DNA of 11,699 bases from Candidatus Parcubacteria bacterium (GCA_030632225.1 DAOVVF010000006.1:1-11699); one strand, 5' to 3'; counted from the stretch's first letter, positions 1 through 6,639 are shown. Notes: generated from the letters alone by a model not told the origin. Translations and numbers: made by a program.

Positions 1-2755
1 GCATGATGTCAATTGGAGTTCCATCTTCCATATAAGGCATGTCTTCCATTGGTAATATTTTTGAGATAACTCCCTTATTACCATGACGTCCGGCCATCTT
101 GTCACCAACTTGAATCTTTCTTAACTGAGCAATAGTTATTTGAATACTCTTGATAACACCAGCTGGTAATTTATCACCTTTATCACGAGAAAATATCTTA
201 ATACCAATCACCCTACCTCTTTCACCGTGTTTTAAGTACAAAGAAGTATCTCTAACATCTTTAGCTTTTTCACCAAAGATAGCTCTTAATAGTTTTTCCT
301 CAGCTGATAGCTCAGTTTCACCTTTAGGGGTTATCTTACCAACTAAAATATCGCCTGAAGAAACGTTAGCACCAATATGAACTACGCCCTCTCTATCTAA
401 ATCTTTTAGTTTTTCTTCACTAACGTTTGGAATATCTCTAGTTACTACTTCTGGTCCTAGTTTAGTATCTCTAACATCAATAGTATAGTCTTCAATACTA
501 ATAGAGGTATAGTTATCATTTTTAACAACTCTTTTTGAAATTAGAACAGCATCTTCATAATTACCACCATCCCAAGTCATGTATGCTACCAACATGTTTT
601 GTCCTAAAGCTAATTCTCCTTGATCAGTAGCAGCACCATCAGCAATAATTTGTCCTTTCTTAACTTTATCTCCTTTATCAACAATGGGGTGCTGATTCAT
701 ACTAGTAGAAGTATTAGAACGAGAAAATTTATTCAAGTTGTACAGCGTAGCTACACCCTTTTTATTAGTTACTTCAATACGGTAACTATCTACTAAAGTA
801 ACTACACCTTCTTCTTTGGCTACAACCACTTGTCCTGAATCCATAGCAGCTTTAACTTCAACACCAGTACCAACAATTGGGGACTGTGGACTAATAACTG
901 AAACTGCTTGTCGTTGCATATTTGTTCCCATCAAAGCACGAACAGCATCATCGTGTTCTAAGAAAGGAATCAAAGAAGTAGCAATACTAATAATTTGATT
1001 GGGAGCTACATCTAGTAAATCAATACTTTCTATTCGGTCATAACTAGGCTCACCCTTAACTCTTATTTCCGCATACTCTTTTTTAAAATAACCGTTTTCA
1101 TCAACTGGAGTAGTAGCTGGAGATGTATTGTATTTTTCTTCTTCAAAAGCATCTAGATAAATTATTTCATTGGTGACCAATGGTCTAATAGCTACAGTCT
1201 TTATTTTTTTACAAGCAGCTAATTCTTTGGCTTGAGCAGCATTAATAGTTTCTCCTTTTTTAACAATTGTTTTTTTACTAGCAGGATCAATAATATCTTT
1301 TCTAGCAATCTTATCTTTAGTAATCTTAGGACTATTATCTATATCATGTAGCACTCTTCTAAAAGGCGTTTCAATAAAGCCAAAGTCATTAACTTTAGCA
1401 TAGGAAGCTAGATGACCTACTAAACCAATATTAGGACCTTCCGGAGTAGCAATCGGACAAATACGACCATAGTGAGTACGATGTACATCTCTAACTTCAA
1501 AACCAGCTCTTTCTCTGGATAAACCACCTGGTCCCATAGCAGACAAACGTCTTTTATGTTCTAGCTCAGCCAAAGGATTTACTTGGTCCATGAACTGTGA
1601 TAACTGAGAACTCATAAAAAATTCTTTAATCACACCAATTACTGGACGAGCGTTAATTAACTGATTAGGATTTAAGCTAGCAATATCTAAAGTACTCATT
1701 CTGTCTTTAATAATTCTTTCCATACGAGCTAAACCAATACGGAACCTATTCTGAACTAATTCACCAATGGCTCTAACTCTTCTATTGCCTAAGTGATCAA
1801 TATCATCAGCATTGTCCTGAGTTAAATTAAGACTAATAATTTCTTTAATAACTAAAATTAAATCTTCTCTTCTTAAGACTCTAGTTTCTTTGTTGTTAGG
1901 AATATCTAAACTAAAACGAGAATTAATTTTGTATCTACCAACTCTACCAAAATCATAACGATCAAAGTCAAAAAACATAGAGCGAATTAAACTACGAGCA
2001 TTGTCAGTAGTCGCTAAATCACCTGGCCTGATACGTCGGTAGACTTCTTTCAAACCTTCAGCTTCGTTATGTGAAATATCTTTATCAATAGTTGATTTAA
2101 TAAAACTAACTTCTGGATGATTATCCACTTCTTTGAATAGGTCTATAAGCTCTTCATCAGTAGTATAACCAAAAGCTCTTAGTAAAGCAGTTATCGGTAC
2201 TTTTCTTTTACGATCAATCTTTACATAAATAACATGATTAGCATCTGTTTCTAATTCTAACCAAGCACCACGATTAGGAATAACCTTAGCTCCATAATAT
2301 TTCCTGCCTCTGATTGGCATTGAAGTAAAGAAAACACCAGCGCTACGAATTAACTGAGAAACAACAACTCTTTCTACACCGTTAATAATAAAAGTACCTC
2401 TGTCTGTCATTAGAGGAAAATCGCCTAAGTATATTTCCTGTTCCTTAACTTCATTAGTTCTTTTATTAACTAAGCGAATATTAACCCTTAAAGGAGCTTC
2501 GTAAGTAATATTCTTATTCTTAGCAGTTACTTCATCAAACTTAGGTTCGTCTAAGAAGTAATCTTGCAAATATAATTCTAGATCACGACCGATAAAATCC
2601 TTGATTGGAGAAATTTCATCAAATAATTCTTTTAAGCCATCTTTAAAAAGCCAGTCGTATGACTTTTTTTGTACTTCAATAAGATCTGTAAGAGGGATTG
2701 CTTCTTGCAATTCAGTAAAAGATCTGCGAGGCTCAGAACTTTTTGTTTGGGGCAT
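1..2755 (-). CDS. rpoB: DNA-directed RNA polymerase subunit beta (3' end missing)
   Basis: Catalytic beta subunit of RNA polymerase. The frame is open from the ATG at 2755 to the left edge, giving the first 918 residues; the C-terminal part lies outside the window. The rifampicin-pocket segment, about residues 380-425, reads SSQLSQFMDQVNP followed by HKRRLSAMGPGGLSRERAG. The positions usually mutated in resistance (Q, D, H and S of this cluster) carry the sensitive-type residues. The segment GDKMAGRHGNKGVISKI, which contains catalytic-centre lysines, is near the cut end, followed by EDMPYMEDGTPIDIM. No Shine-Dalgarno is visible before the ATG. The gene is not preceded by rplJ/rplL here; it has its own promoter at 2917-2945 and a leader of about 155 nt. 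rpoC would be expected next, to the left. Identity is certain. Confidence 0.98.
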   Translation of the reverse strand, partial: MPQTKSSEPRRSFTELQEAIPLTDLIEVQKKSYDWLFKDGLKELFDEISPIKDFIGRDLELYLQDYFLDEPKFDEVTAKNKNITYEAPLRVNIRLVNKRTNEVKEQEIYLGDFPLMTDRGTFIINGVERVVVSQLIRSAGVFFTSMPIRGRKYYGAKVIPNRGAWLELETDANHVIYVKIDRKRKVPITALLRAFGYTTDEELIDLFKEVDNHPEVSFIKSTIDKDISHNEAEGLKEVYRRIRPGDLATTDNARSLIRSMFFDFDRYDFGRVGRYKINSRFSLDIPNNKETRVLRREDLILVIKEIISLNLTQDNADDIDHLGNRRVRAIGELVQNRFRIGLARMERIIKDRMSTLDIASLNPNQLINARPVIGVIKEFFMSSQLSQFMDQVNPLAELEHKRRLSAMGPGGLSRERAGFEVRDVHRTHYGRICPIATPEGPNIGLVGHLASYAKVNDFGFIETPFRRVLHDIDNSPKITKDKIARKDIIDPASKKTIVKKGETINAAQAKELAACKKIKTVAIRPLVTNEIIYLDAFEEEKYNTSPATTPVDENGYFKKEYAEIRVKGEPSYDRIESIDLLDVAPNQIISIATSLIPFLEHDDAVRALMGTNMQRQAVSVISPQSPIVGTGVEVKAAMDSGQVVVAKEEGVVTLVDSYRIEVTNKKGVATLYNLNKFSRSNTSTSMNQHPIVDKGDKVKKGQIIADGAATDQGELALGQNMLVAYMTWDGGNYEDAVLISKRVVKNDNYTSISIEDYTIDVRDTKLGPEVVTRDIPNVSEEKLKDLDREGVVHIGANVSSGDILVGKITPKGETELSAEEKLLRAIFGEKAKDVRDTSLYLKHGERGRVIGIKIFSRDKGDKLPAGVIKSIQITIAQLRKIQVGDKMAGRHGNKGVISKILPMEDMPYMEDGTPIDIM

Positions 2756-2827
2756 AAAGATTCTACTAATTTAGGGCTAATTAGTTATAAAATGTCTTTT
2801 TGTTATATTTTGGGAAGTTAACAGCAC

Positions 2828-2867
2828 AAAAAAATAAACTCACCTCTTTTTTGCAGGTCAGTTATTT
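2828..2867 (-). terminator. Possible attenuator hairpin in the rpoB leader
   Basis: On the minus strand the leader contains an arm (2855-2867) that pairs with a second arm (2832-2845) across a 9-nt loop. It makes about 12 pairs with one bulge and one G-G mismatch, and a run of U follows. It sits between the rpoB promoter and the rpoB start, so if it works as a terminator it would attenuate rpoB. The stem is AU-rich, so termination strength is uncertain. A separate 6-bp hairpin (AGACTA/TAGTCT) lies just upstream in the same leader. Confidence 0.45.
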
Positions 2868-2916
2868 ACTTATTTTTAGACTAAAATAGAGTAGTCTGAA
2901 AAAAATTCATGGCTTG

Positions 2917-2945
2917 ATTCTATCAAAAATTAAGGCTCTTGTCAA
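2917..2945 (-). promoter_or_regulatory. Promoter of rpoB, sigma-70 type
   Basis: Read on the minus strand: TTGACA at 2945-2940, a 17-bp spacer, and TAGAAT at 2922-2917. The -35 is perfect and the -10 has one mismatch. Transcription should start near 2910, about 155 nt before the rpoB ATG. Confidence 0.8.
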
Positions 2946-2986
2946 GGATTTAGAGTTTTAAGGAGTAAAATTAGCTTAAAAATACA

Positions 2987-3014
2987 AAAAAATAGCTAAT
3001 CTTAGCTATTTTTT
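2987..3014. terminator. Bidirectional intrinsic terminator upstream of rpoB
   Basis: The inverted repeat AATAGCTAA/TTAGCTATT is flanked by A-runs on the left and T-runs on the right, so it has a U-tract in both directions. It would separate rpoB from leftward transcripts coming from the pseudopilin side. Confidence 0.65.
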
Positions 3015-3077
3015 CTCTATATATATTTTATTACAATTGTCAAATAATAAATACTTTTTGCCTTAACTAAGCTAAAA

Positions 3078-3117
3078 TTATACACAATTTAAGCAATTTA
3101 CCTACAAGTTATCCACA
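3078..3117 (+). promoter_or_regulatory. Two exact DnaA boxes
   Basis: TTATACACA at 3078-3086 and TTATCCACA at 3109-3117 both match the DnaA-box consensus TTATNCACA. They have the same orientation and are 31 bp apart, close to three helical turns. They lie in an AT-rich spacer; the stretch 3015-3060 on its left is almost pure A/T. This could be a DnaA regulatory site or part of an origin. Nothing else here proves an origin. Confidence 0.5.
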
Positions 3118-3121
3118 ATTT

Positions 3122-3132
3122 ATGGGGTCCCT
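3122..3132 (+). repeat. Left copy of 11-bp direct repeat
   Basis: ATGGGGTCCCT, identical to 3707-3717 and 585 bp away. It starts five bases after the second DnaA box. Weak similarity may continue beyond it: GAAC, CCTAAA and TCAT occur in the same order after both copies, with small gaps. Confidence 0.55.
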
Positions 3133-3168
3133 TAAGGGGTGAGTTCGGAACCCTAAATCATTGTATAG

Positions 3169-3198
3169 TTGACAAACTAGGGCTTTTTGGAATATAAT
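3169..3198 (+). promoter_or_regulatory. Promoter of the 102-aa cassette gene
   Basis: Perfect -35 TTGACA (3169-3174) and perfect -10 TATAAT (3193-3198) with an 18-bp spacer. Transcription should start near 3205, giving a leader of about 80 nt before the ATG at 3287. Confidence 0.8.
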
Positions 3199-3286
3199 AC
3201 TATATTAATCAGTACATAATGTTTAGTTACCGTAGATTTATTGTAGGGAGAACATATCAAAATTCAATCTGAGAAGAGGAGACAAG

Positions 3287-3595
3287 ATGCTTAAGGAACA
3301 ATTATCACCATGGGACATTGACATCTCAAAGAGATTAGCCAACAGCGACTTTGCAAGTCGCGATAAAGAAACGGTTGCCTGCTCCATTATCGCCATGTCC
3401 CGAACAAGCAGTAGCTGGCGACCCTTCACCTTCGAAGGGGTCTGCAAATCCTCTGGCCATCCACTGGGTCCTCGCTACGAAACGGTACTGGATCAGTTGG
3501 TCACAGACGGCCTTCTCAAGAAGGACACGGACAGTCAATATACTGTCAAGGATGCCTTCATCGCCAAGCTCTGGAAATTCGTCACTACCTCATAA
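3287..3595 (+). CDS. Small protein of unknown function, possible winged-helix fold (102 aa)
   Basis: I do not recognise a named family. The ATG at 3287 is preceded by AGGAG at 3277-3281 with a 5-nt gap, an unusually good ribosome-binding site for this window. The C-terminal half (about residues 45-98) looks like a winged helix: a helix around FEGVCKSSG, a recognition-like helix RYETVLDQLVTDGLL (63-77), then a wing-like turn KKDTDSQYTV and a final helix. This resemblance is by eye only. Two cysteines (32 and 53); no signal peptide or membrane segment. GC-rich codons (ttc, gac, ctc, aag) contrast with the AT-rich codons of neighbouring genes. It has its own promoter and terminator, so it is monocistronic. 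Overlapping frames on both strands are open only because of the base composition. That it is a real gene is well supported; the function is not known. Confidence 0.75.
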   Translation: MLKEQLSPWDIDISKRLANSDFASRDKETVACSIIAMSRTSSSWRPFTFEGVCKSSGHPLGPRYETVLDQLVTDGLLKKDTDSQYTVKDAFIAKLWKFVTTS

Positions 3596-3624
3596 TGGCA
3601 ACTCCAACACACCAAATACTAGAG

Positions 3625-3665
3625 GAAGTCCGTTCAAGGTTCAAACCTTACGGGCTTCTTTTTTT
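3625..3665 (+). terminator. Strong intrinsic terminator of the cassette gene
   Basis: GAAGTCCGT (3625-3633) pairs with ACGGGCTTC (3650-3658). Inside it AAGGTT pairs with AACCTT, and T7 follows at 3659-3665. It lies 30 nt after the stop codon. Confidence 0.88.
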
Positions 3666-3672
3666 CCCTCAA

Positions 3673-3708
3673 ATCAAAAAACCATCCCTAATGGAATGAT
3701 TCTTTGAT
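3673..3708 (-). terminator. Weak hairpin, possible terminator after the pseudopilin gene
   Basis: ATCAAA (3673-3678) can pair with TTTGAT (3703-3708), with an inner CCAT/ATGG stem. On the minus strand the inner stem is followed by a T6 run. It could end leftward transcripts from the pseudopilin gene. The fold is weak. Confidence 0.3.
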
Positions 3709-3717
3709 GGGGTCCCT
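3707..3717 (+). repeat. Right copy of 11-bp direct repeat
   Basis: ATGGGGTCCCT, identical to 3122-3132. It lies 18 bp from the stop codon of the pseudopilin gene. On the minus strand, 3707-3736 resembles the 3' end of a tRNA gene: a TTCAATT T-loop, then an acceptor-like segment ending in CCA. The T-stem does not pair well, so it is at best a remnant. Confidence 0.55.
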
Positions 3718-3734
3718 AACGAGAATTGAACTAC

Positions 3735-4370
3735 CTAAAACTCATAAACAGTATAACCAAGTTTCCAAATACCCCTATTTAAAGAATCGTTTGACCACAT
3801 AAATCTACCGCATATTTGTCCATCTCCTCCATCTAATAGTTTATCAACTCTTTCAATGTAATCTAAGCCCTGTATATAGAAACTGGCTGATAGGTATGGT
3901 TTTACAGAGGGTACACAACCATTCTCGTCCACTGGCTGGTCATCTCCATCATTATCATACTCATATTCTAAAGCTATAGCATTGGGGTCACTTATGTATT
4001 CACCAAAGCTAGTGTTGGTAATAAACCAACGAATAGTTGGTTCAGCATCATTACTACAACCCCTACTTAAAGTACAAGAGCCTGAACCATCTGGATATTC
4101 TCCTCCTTCACAAAATCTAGCATCTACACCATTTACTCCATCATAAATATTTTGTATCTCACACTCAGATAACCAATGTCCATGCTCATCCATCCAAATA
4201 CGAAAAGCTATTCTCATCTGGTCTATCTCCTGAGCTATCTTAGCAGCCTTAGCTTTATTTTTAGCTTCATTCAAACTAATTACTGTCAAAGAAGAAATAA
4301 TACCAACAATAGCTATAACTAATAATAGCTCTAAAAGAGTAAAACCAAAATTATTTATCTTTTGTTTCAT
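3735..4370 (-). CDS. Type IV pilin-like protein (pseudopilin) with prepilin cleavage motif
   Basis: Subunit of a type IV pilus or type II-secretion-like pseudopilus. The class III signal is clear: a short basic leader MKQKINNFG, then FTLLELLLVIAIVGII, with Glu at +5 of the mature protein and a hydrophobic helix. The prepilin peptidase should cut between G and F. The rest is a soluble domain of about 180 residues with six Cys, and an Asp-rich loop DNDGDDQPVDENGC that looks like a calcium-binding turn. I chose the ATG at 4370, which gives the usual leader length; an in-frame ATG at 4385 adds five residues, and neither has a Shine-Dalgarno. Total length is 211 aa. The six cysteines fit the DsbA-like protein encoded upstream. 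No other pilus genes are in the window, so its assembly system must be elsewhere. Confidence 0.85.
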   Translation of the reverse strand: MKQKINNFGFTLLELLLVIAIVGIISSLTVISLNEAKNKAKAAKIAQEIDQMRIAFRIWMDEHGHWLSECEIQNIYDGVNGVDARFCEGGEYPDGSGSCTLSRGCSNDAEPTIRWFITNTSFGEYISDPNAIALEYEYDNDGDDQPVDENGCVPSVKPYLSASFYIQGLDYIERVDKLLDGGDGQICGRFMWSNDSLNRGIWKLGYTVYEF

Positions 4371-4439
4371 TTTTATTCTGTACATTAGGATATTAACAAA
4401 ACCAAAGTAGCCATACCCACATAGTACAGTAAAATAATG

Positions 4440-4465
4440 TAAAAATCTAATTTAATTTTTTAGAT
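4440..4465 (-). terminator. Weak terminator-like hairpin after the Cys-rich gene
   Basis: ATCTAA/TTAGAT makes a 6-bp stem overlapping the stop codon of the Cys-rich gene, followed on the minus strand by T5. It is AU-only except for one pair and therefore weak; readthrough into the pseudopilin gene is plausible. Confidence 0.3.
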
Positions 4466-4912
4466 CTGTTCGTCTAAACTAATATCGTATTTTTCAGTAA
4501 TAATCTGTTTAATAGTACCCAGATGCTGTTCTCCTACTTCTTCCGCAACAGCTGTAGCAAAATACTTTGAGATATATTTATTACCATGCCCTTCTAATAT
4601 TTCACCAATACATTCTCCACAGGGATGTTCTCCATTCATAATATCACTTAAACAACTACAAGTAGCTCCTTCACCATGACCAGGAGTTTTTTCTATACAA
4701 TACATACAAGGTTTTTCTAAACAGCAAGCATAGTCTCCTTCGGTAATTAAATTATGAACAATATTATCACGTTGTTCTAAAAATACTAATCTATGCTCAT
4801 CCATGGACATACTACCATGATCATTCTGACTAGGTAACATTAATATACCTCCTGTAGTTATCACTACAGCAATTACACTTACTAAAAACCATTTAAAAAT
4901 ACTTTTTTTCAT
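4460..4912 (-). CDS. Membrane-anchored Cys-rich protein, probable metal-binding, family not recognised (150 aa)
   Basis: A short basic start (MKKSIFKWF) leads into one hydrophobic segment, about residues 8-26, so the rest is probably outside the membrane. A Met/His-rich stretch DHGSMSMDEH (31-40) follows. The core has eight Cys at 63, 64, 69, 72, 85, 87, 98 and 101, arranged as CC-x4-C-x2-C, then C-x-C, then C-x2-C, with His residues between them (79, 97). The C-terminal third is a predicted helical region without Cys. The pattern suggests metal binding or disulfides. I do not recognise a named family. It starts 9 nt after the DUF411 stop codon, so the two are co-transcribed, and its partners (DUF411, DsbA-like) make a copper or redox role likely but unproven. 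Confidence 0.75.
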   Translation of the reverse strand: MKKSIFKWFLVSVIAVVITTGGILMLPSQNDHGSMSMDEHRLVFLEQRDNIVHNLITEGDYACCLEKPCMYCIEKTPGHGEGATCSCLSDIMNGEHPCGECIGEILEGHGNKYISKYFATAVAEEVGEQHLGTIKQIITEKYDISLDEQI

Positions 4913-4921
4913 AATCTTTAA

Positions 4922-5383
4922 TTAATATTCTAAATAGACACTATATCCATTGTCAGATAAAGCGTAGATAGTGAAGGGACCACTTTTTAAACCTGGCATA
5001 CCTGGTGAACCAGCTGGCATATCAGGCAAAGCTATACCTTTGATGTCTGGCTTTTCTTCTAATAATTTATCCACCACTTTAAATGGTATGTGTCCCTCTA
5101 CTACATAGTCGTCAAAAATAGAGGTATGACAACTCTCCATTTCTGGTGAGATGCCATATTGTTTTTTAACACTTAACATATCTTCTGTAGCTATGATTTC
5201 TACATCATAACCTCTCTTCTCAAGCATAGAGATATAGTTAACACAACAACCACAAGTTGGGGACTTGTAAACAATCACCTTTTTTGCAGCAGATACTTGT
5301 TTACTTGGTAAAAAGGGGATGATTATTATAGCCAGAACAAAGACAAAGAGTAGAGGAACCCAAAAATATTTTTTTAGCTTCAT
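4922..5383 (-). CDS. DUF411 family protein, exported metal (copper)-binding type
   Basis: DUF411 proteins are small exported proteins usually found with copper-resistance genes. Here residues 6-24 are a hydrophobic signal or anchor. The domain starts with VIVYKSPTCGCC (Cys 44, 46, 47) and continues with MESCHTS (C85, H86), the EGHIP segment (H98) and the MPAGSPGMPG signature near 122-131. All expected Cys/His/Met positions are present. Length is 153 aa, normal for an exported member. I chose the ATG at 5383, four bases after the DsbA-like stop codon; the frame can be extended to a TTG at 5404, but this would overlap the upstream gene. The tight spacing means co-transcription and probably translational coupling. 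A metal-transfer or sensing role is inferred from the family. Confidence 0.92.
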   Translation of the reverse strand: MKLKKYFWVPLLFVFVLAIIIIPFLPSKQVSAAKKVIVYKSPTCGCCVNYISMLEKRGYDVEIIATEDMLSVKKQYGISPEMESCHTSIFDDYVVEGHIPFKVVDKLLEEKPDIKGIALPDMPAGSPGMPGLKSGPFTIYALSDNGYSVYLEY

Positions 5384-5387
5384 ATGA

Positions 5388-6155
5388 TTATAATAAGGGA
5401 TCAATCATGCTTTTTATTTGTTCAAGAGGCAAGGCACCATTTAAAGGTATCTTTTTATCACCAGCTACAATAATACTGTATGGTGTTCCTCTACCACCAG
5501 CAGCTTGAGCCTGTTTAAGATGATCCTGTACTTTGTTAGCATATTTACCAGAATCTAAACATTCTTGAAACTTGTTTACATCTAGGCCAACATCTTGAGC
5601 AATAACTGGTAATTGATTTAAGTCTAAACCATTATTAGTGGGTGTGACTTCAAATAAACGATCAATGTATGCCCAGAAACCATCATTGCCACCTAATTCA
5701 CCAGCACATTCTGTAGCTTCAGCTTCTTTAGGAGCTTTAGAATGAAGAGAGACTAAAGGAAAATGACGGTAGATCCAATTAACTTGTCCATCGTATTCAT
5801 CAACTACTTGCTGCATAGTACTGTGGAACCTTTTGCAAAACGGACATTCTGTGTCAGAAAATTCTACAATACTTATCTTGGCATTCTTATCACCTTTTAT
5901 CCAGTCATTATTATCAACTGGCTTTAAATTTATATTGCCCGTGCCTGATGGCTGTGGAGCAGGCGCTGTTGGACTACCGTTGTTGTTATTACCACTGTTG
6001 TAAGCTACTACTTTATCTCCCTTGTTTAACATAAATCCTAGCAAGGTAAAAAAACCAATGACAAACATAATAGCTAGGCCACTTAGTAACCCTATCTTAA
6101 AAGCACTCTTAGGATTCAAATTTTGCATAAATCCTTTTTGTTTATATTCTTCCAT
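5388..6155 (-). CDS. Membrane-anchored DsbA-like thiol-disulfide oxidoreductase
   Basis: Thioredoxin-fold protein that should form or shuffle disulfides outside the cytoplasmic membrane. A single membrane segment (about 20-43) is followed by a low-complexity linker rich in Asn, Gly, Pro and Thr (52-73). The catalytic motif is CPFC at 104-107 within FSDTECPFCKRFH. The cis-proline is in RGTPYS (TP at 224-225). Two more cysteines, 150 and 199, match the extra pair common in BdbD/Thioredoxin_4-type members. Length is 255 aa. The ATG at 6155 has no Shine-Dalgarno; an internal ATG at residue 10 would leave the anchor intact and cannot be ruled out. Likely substrates are the Cys-rich proteins encoded immediately downstream and the six-Cys pseudopilin. 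No DsbB/VKOR partner is visible in the window. Confidence 0.93.
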   Translation of the reverse strand: MEEYKQKGFMQNLNPKSAFKIGLLSGLAIMFVIGFFTLLGFMLNKGDKVVAYNSGNNNNGSPTAPAPQPSGTGNINLKPVDNNDWIKGDKNAKISIVEFSDTECPFCKRFHSTMQQVVDEYDGQVNWIYRHFPLVSLHSKAPKEAEATECAGELGGNDGFWAYIDRLFEVTPTNNGLDLNQLPVIAQDVGLDVNKFQECLDSGKYANKVQDHLKQAQAAGGRGTPYSIIVAGDKKIPLNGALPLEQIKSMIDPLL

Positions 6156-6183
6156 ATATTTATTATTAAATTTTTTAGATATT

Positions 6184-6224
6184 AAAAAACCCTACTTAAA
6201 AATTAGTAACAACATAAAGTAAGG
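6184..6224 (-). terminator. Possible terminator between the small membrane protein and the DsbA-like gene
   Basis: On the minus strand CCTTACTT (6224-6217) can pair with AAGTAGGG (6197-6190): 8 pairs, one of them U-G, across a 19-nt loop, followed by T6. The long loop makes it a moderate candidate. If active, it would split the cluster or reduce expression of the downstream genes. Confidence 0.4.
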
Positions 6225-6236
6225 TATTATAAAAAA

Positions 6237-6620
6237 CTAATAAATTTTAGGGTGAAGTATCCCTTTACTAAAAAGTAAAATAAAATAACAAAACAATTTA
6301 AAGCCTCCGTGTTTATCTCTTATCTTGTAATAGTAAGCTTTAGTAAAACTATGTTCTGTGTAATTATCTTTAAGAAAAATATATAAACCTACTCCTAACA
6401 ACAATAATATCTGAAAAACATTATTACCTAAAATAGAAGGCATGTTATGAATGGTGCCACCAAAGACCTGGTCCATATTACAACATTGAGCAATAGAACT
6501 AGAGTGCTCACCGTGCATCATTGTAGAGTTTTGAAGAGCAAAAACACAACCCAACACAGAACATACAAATAGGCCTGTTATTAAAATGCTTACTATTAAT
6601 TTGTTTTTATTCTGCTTCAT
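6237..6620 (-). CDS. Small membrane protein with Met/His/Cys cluster, unknown function (127 aa)
   Basis: Not recognised as a named family. Residues 8-29 are a hydrophobic signal or membrane segment containing two Cys (20, 25). It is followed by an exposed stretch with MMHGEH (34-39), CC (46-47), M49, H58 and M60, then a second membrane segment (about 67-83) and a hydrophobic C-terminal part (107-120). The Met-His-Cys cluster resembles copper-binding extensions and echoes the HGSMSM stretch of the Cys-rich protein downstream. I chose the ATG at 6620. The frame extends upstream to 6722, but that would overlap the Mur ligase end by 71 bases and hide the N-terminal hydrophobic segment. The ATG lies just after the promoter at 6640-6667, so the mRNA leader would be only about 12 nt. 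Confidence 0.65.
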   Translation of the reverse strand: MKQNKNKLIVSILITGLFVCSVLGCVFALQNSTMMHGEHSSSIAQCCNMDQVFGGTIHNMPSILGNNVFQILLLLGVGLYIFLKDNYTEHSFTKAYYYKIRDKHGGFKLFCYFILLFSKGILHPKIY

Positions 6621-6639
6621 ATAATTAAGCGCAATATAT

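Larger units (their letters stand above)
3122..3717 (+). other. Putative inserted GC-rich gene cassette bounded by 11-bp direct repeats
   Basis: A unit with promoter, leader, one 102-codon gene and an intrinsic terminator, all on the plus strand, lies between identical 11-bp repeats ATGGGGTCCCT. Every other gene in the window is on the minus strand. The gene is visibly richer in G and C (about half) than its neighbours (about one third) and has a strong Shine-Dalgarno that the neighbours lack. No transposase or integrase is present, so mobility would be in trans or ancient. The cassette interpretation is an inference. Confidence 0.45.

Noticed and set aside
150..998. Plus-strand open frames inside rpoB
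   Set aside because: They lie antisense to a clearly conserved rpoB frame and have no start signals or recognisable products.
1560..1620. Rifampicin-resistance substitutions in rpoB
   Set aside because: The pocket residues usually changed in resistance match the sensitive type.
3022..3043. Possible minus-strand promoter TTGACA-16-TATAGA
   Set aside because: The -10 is poor and it would run at once into the terminator at 2987-3014.
3238..3707. Open frames overlapping the 102-aa gene on both strands
   Set aside because: They are overlapping frames in a GC-richer stretch; only the frame starting at 3287 has a Shine-Dalgarno, an aligned promoter and a terminator just after its stop.
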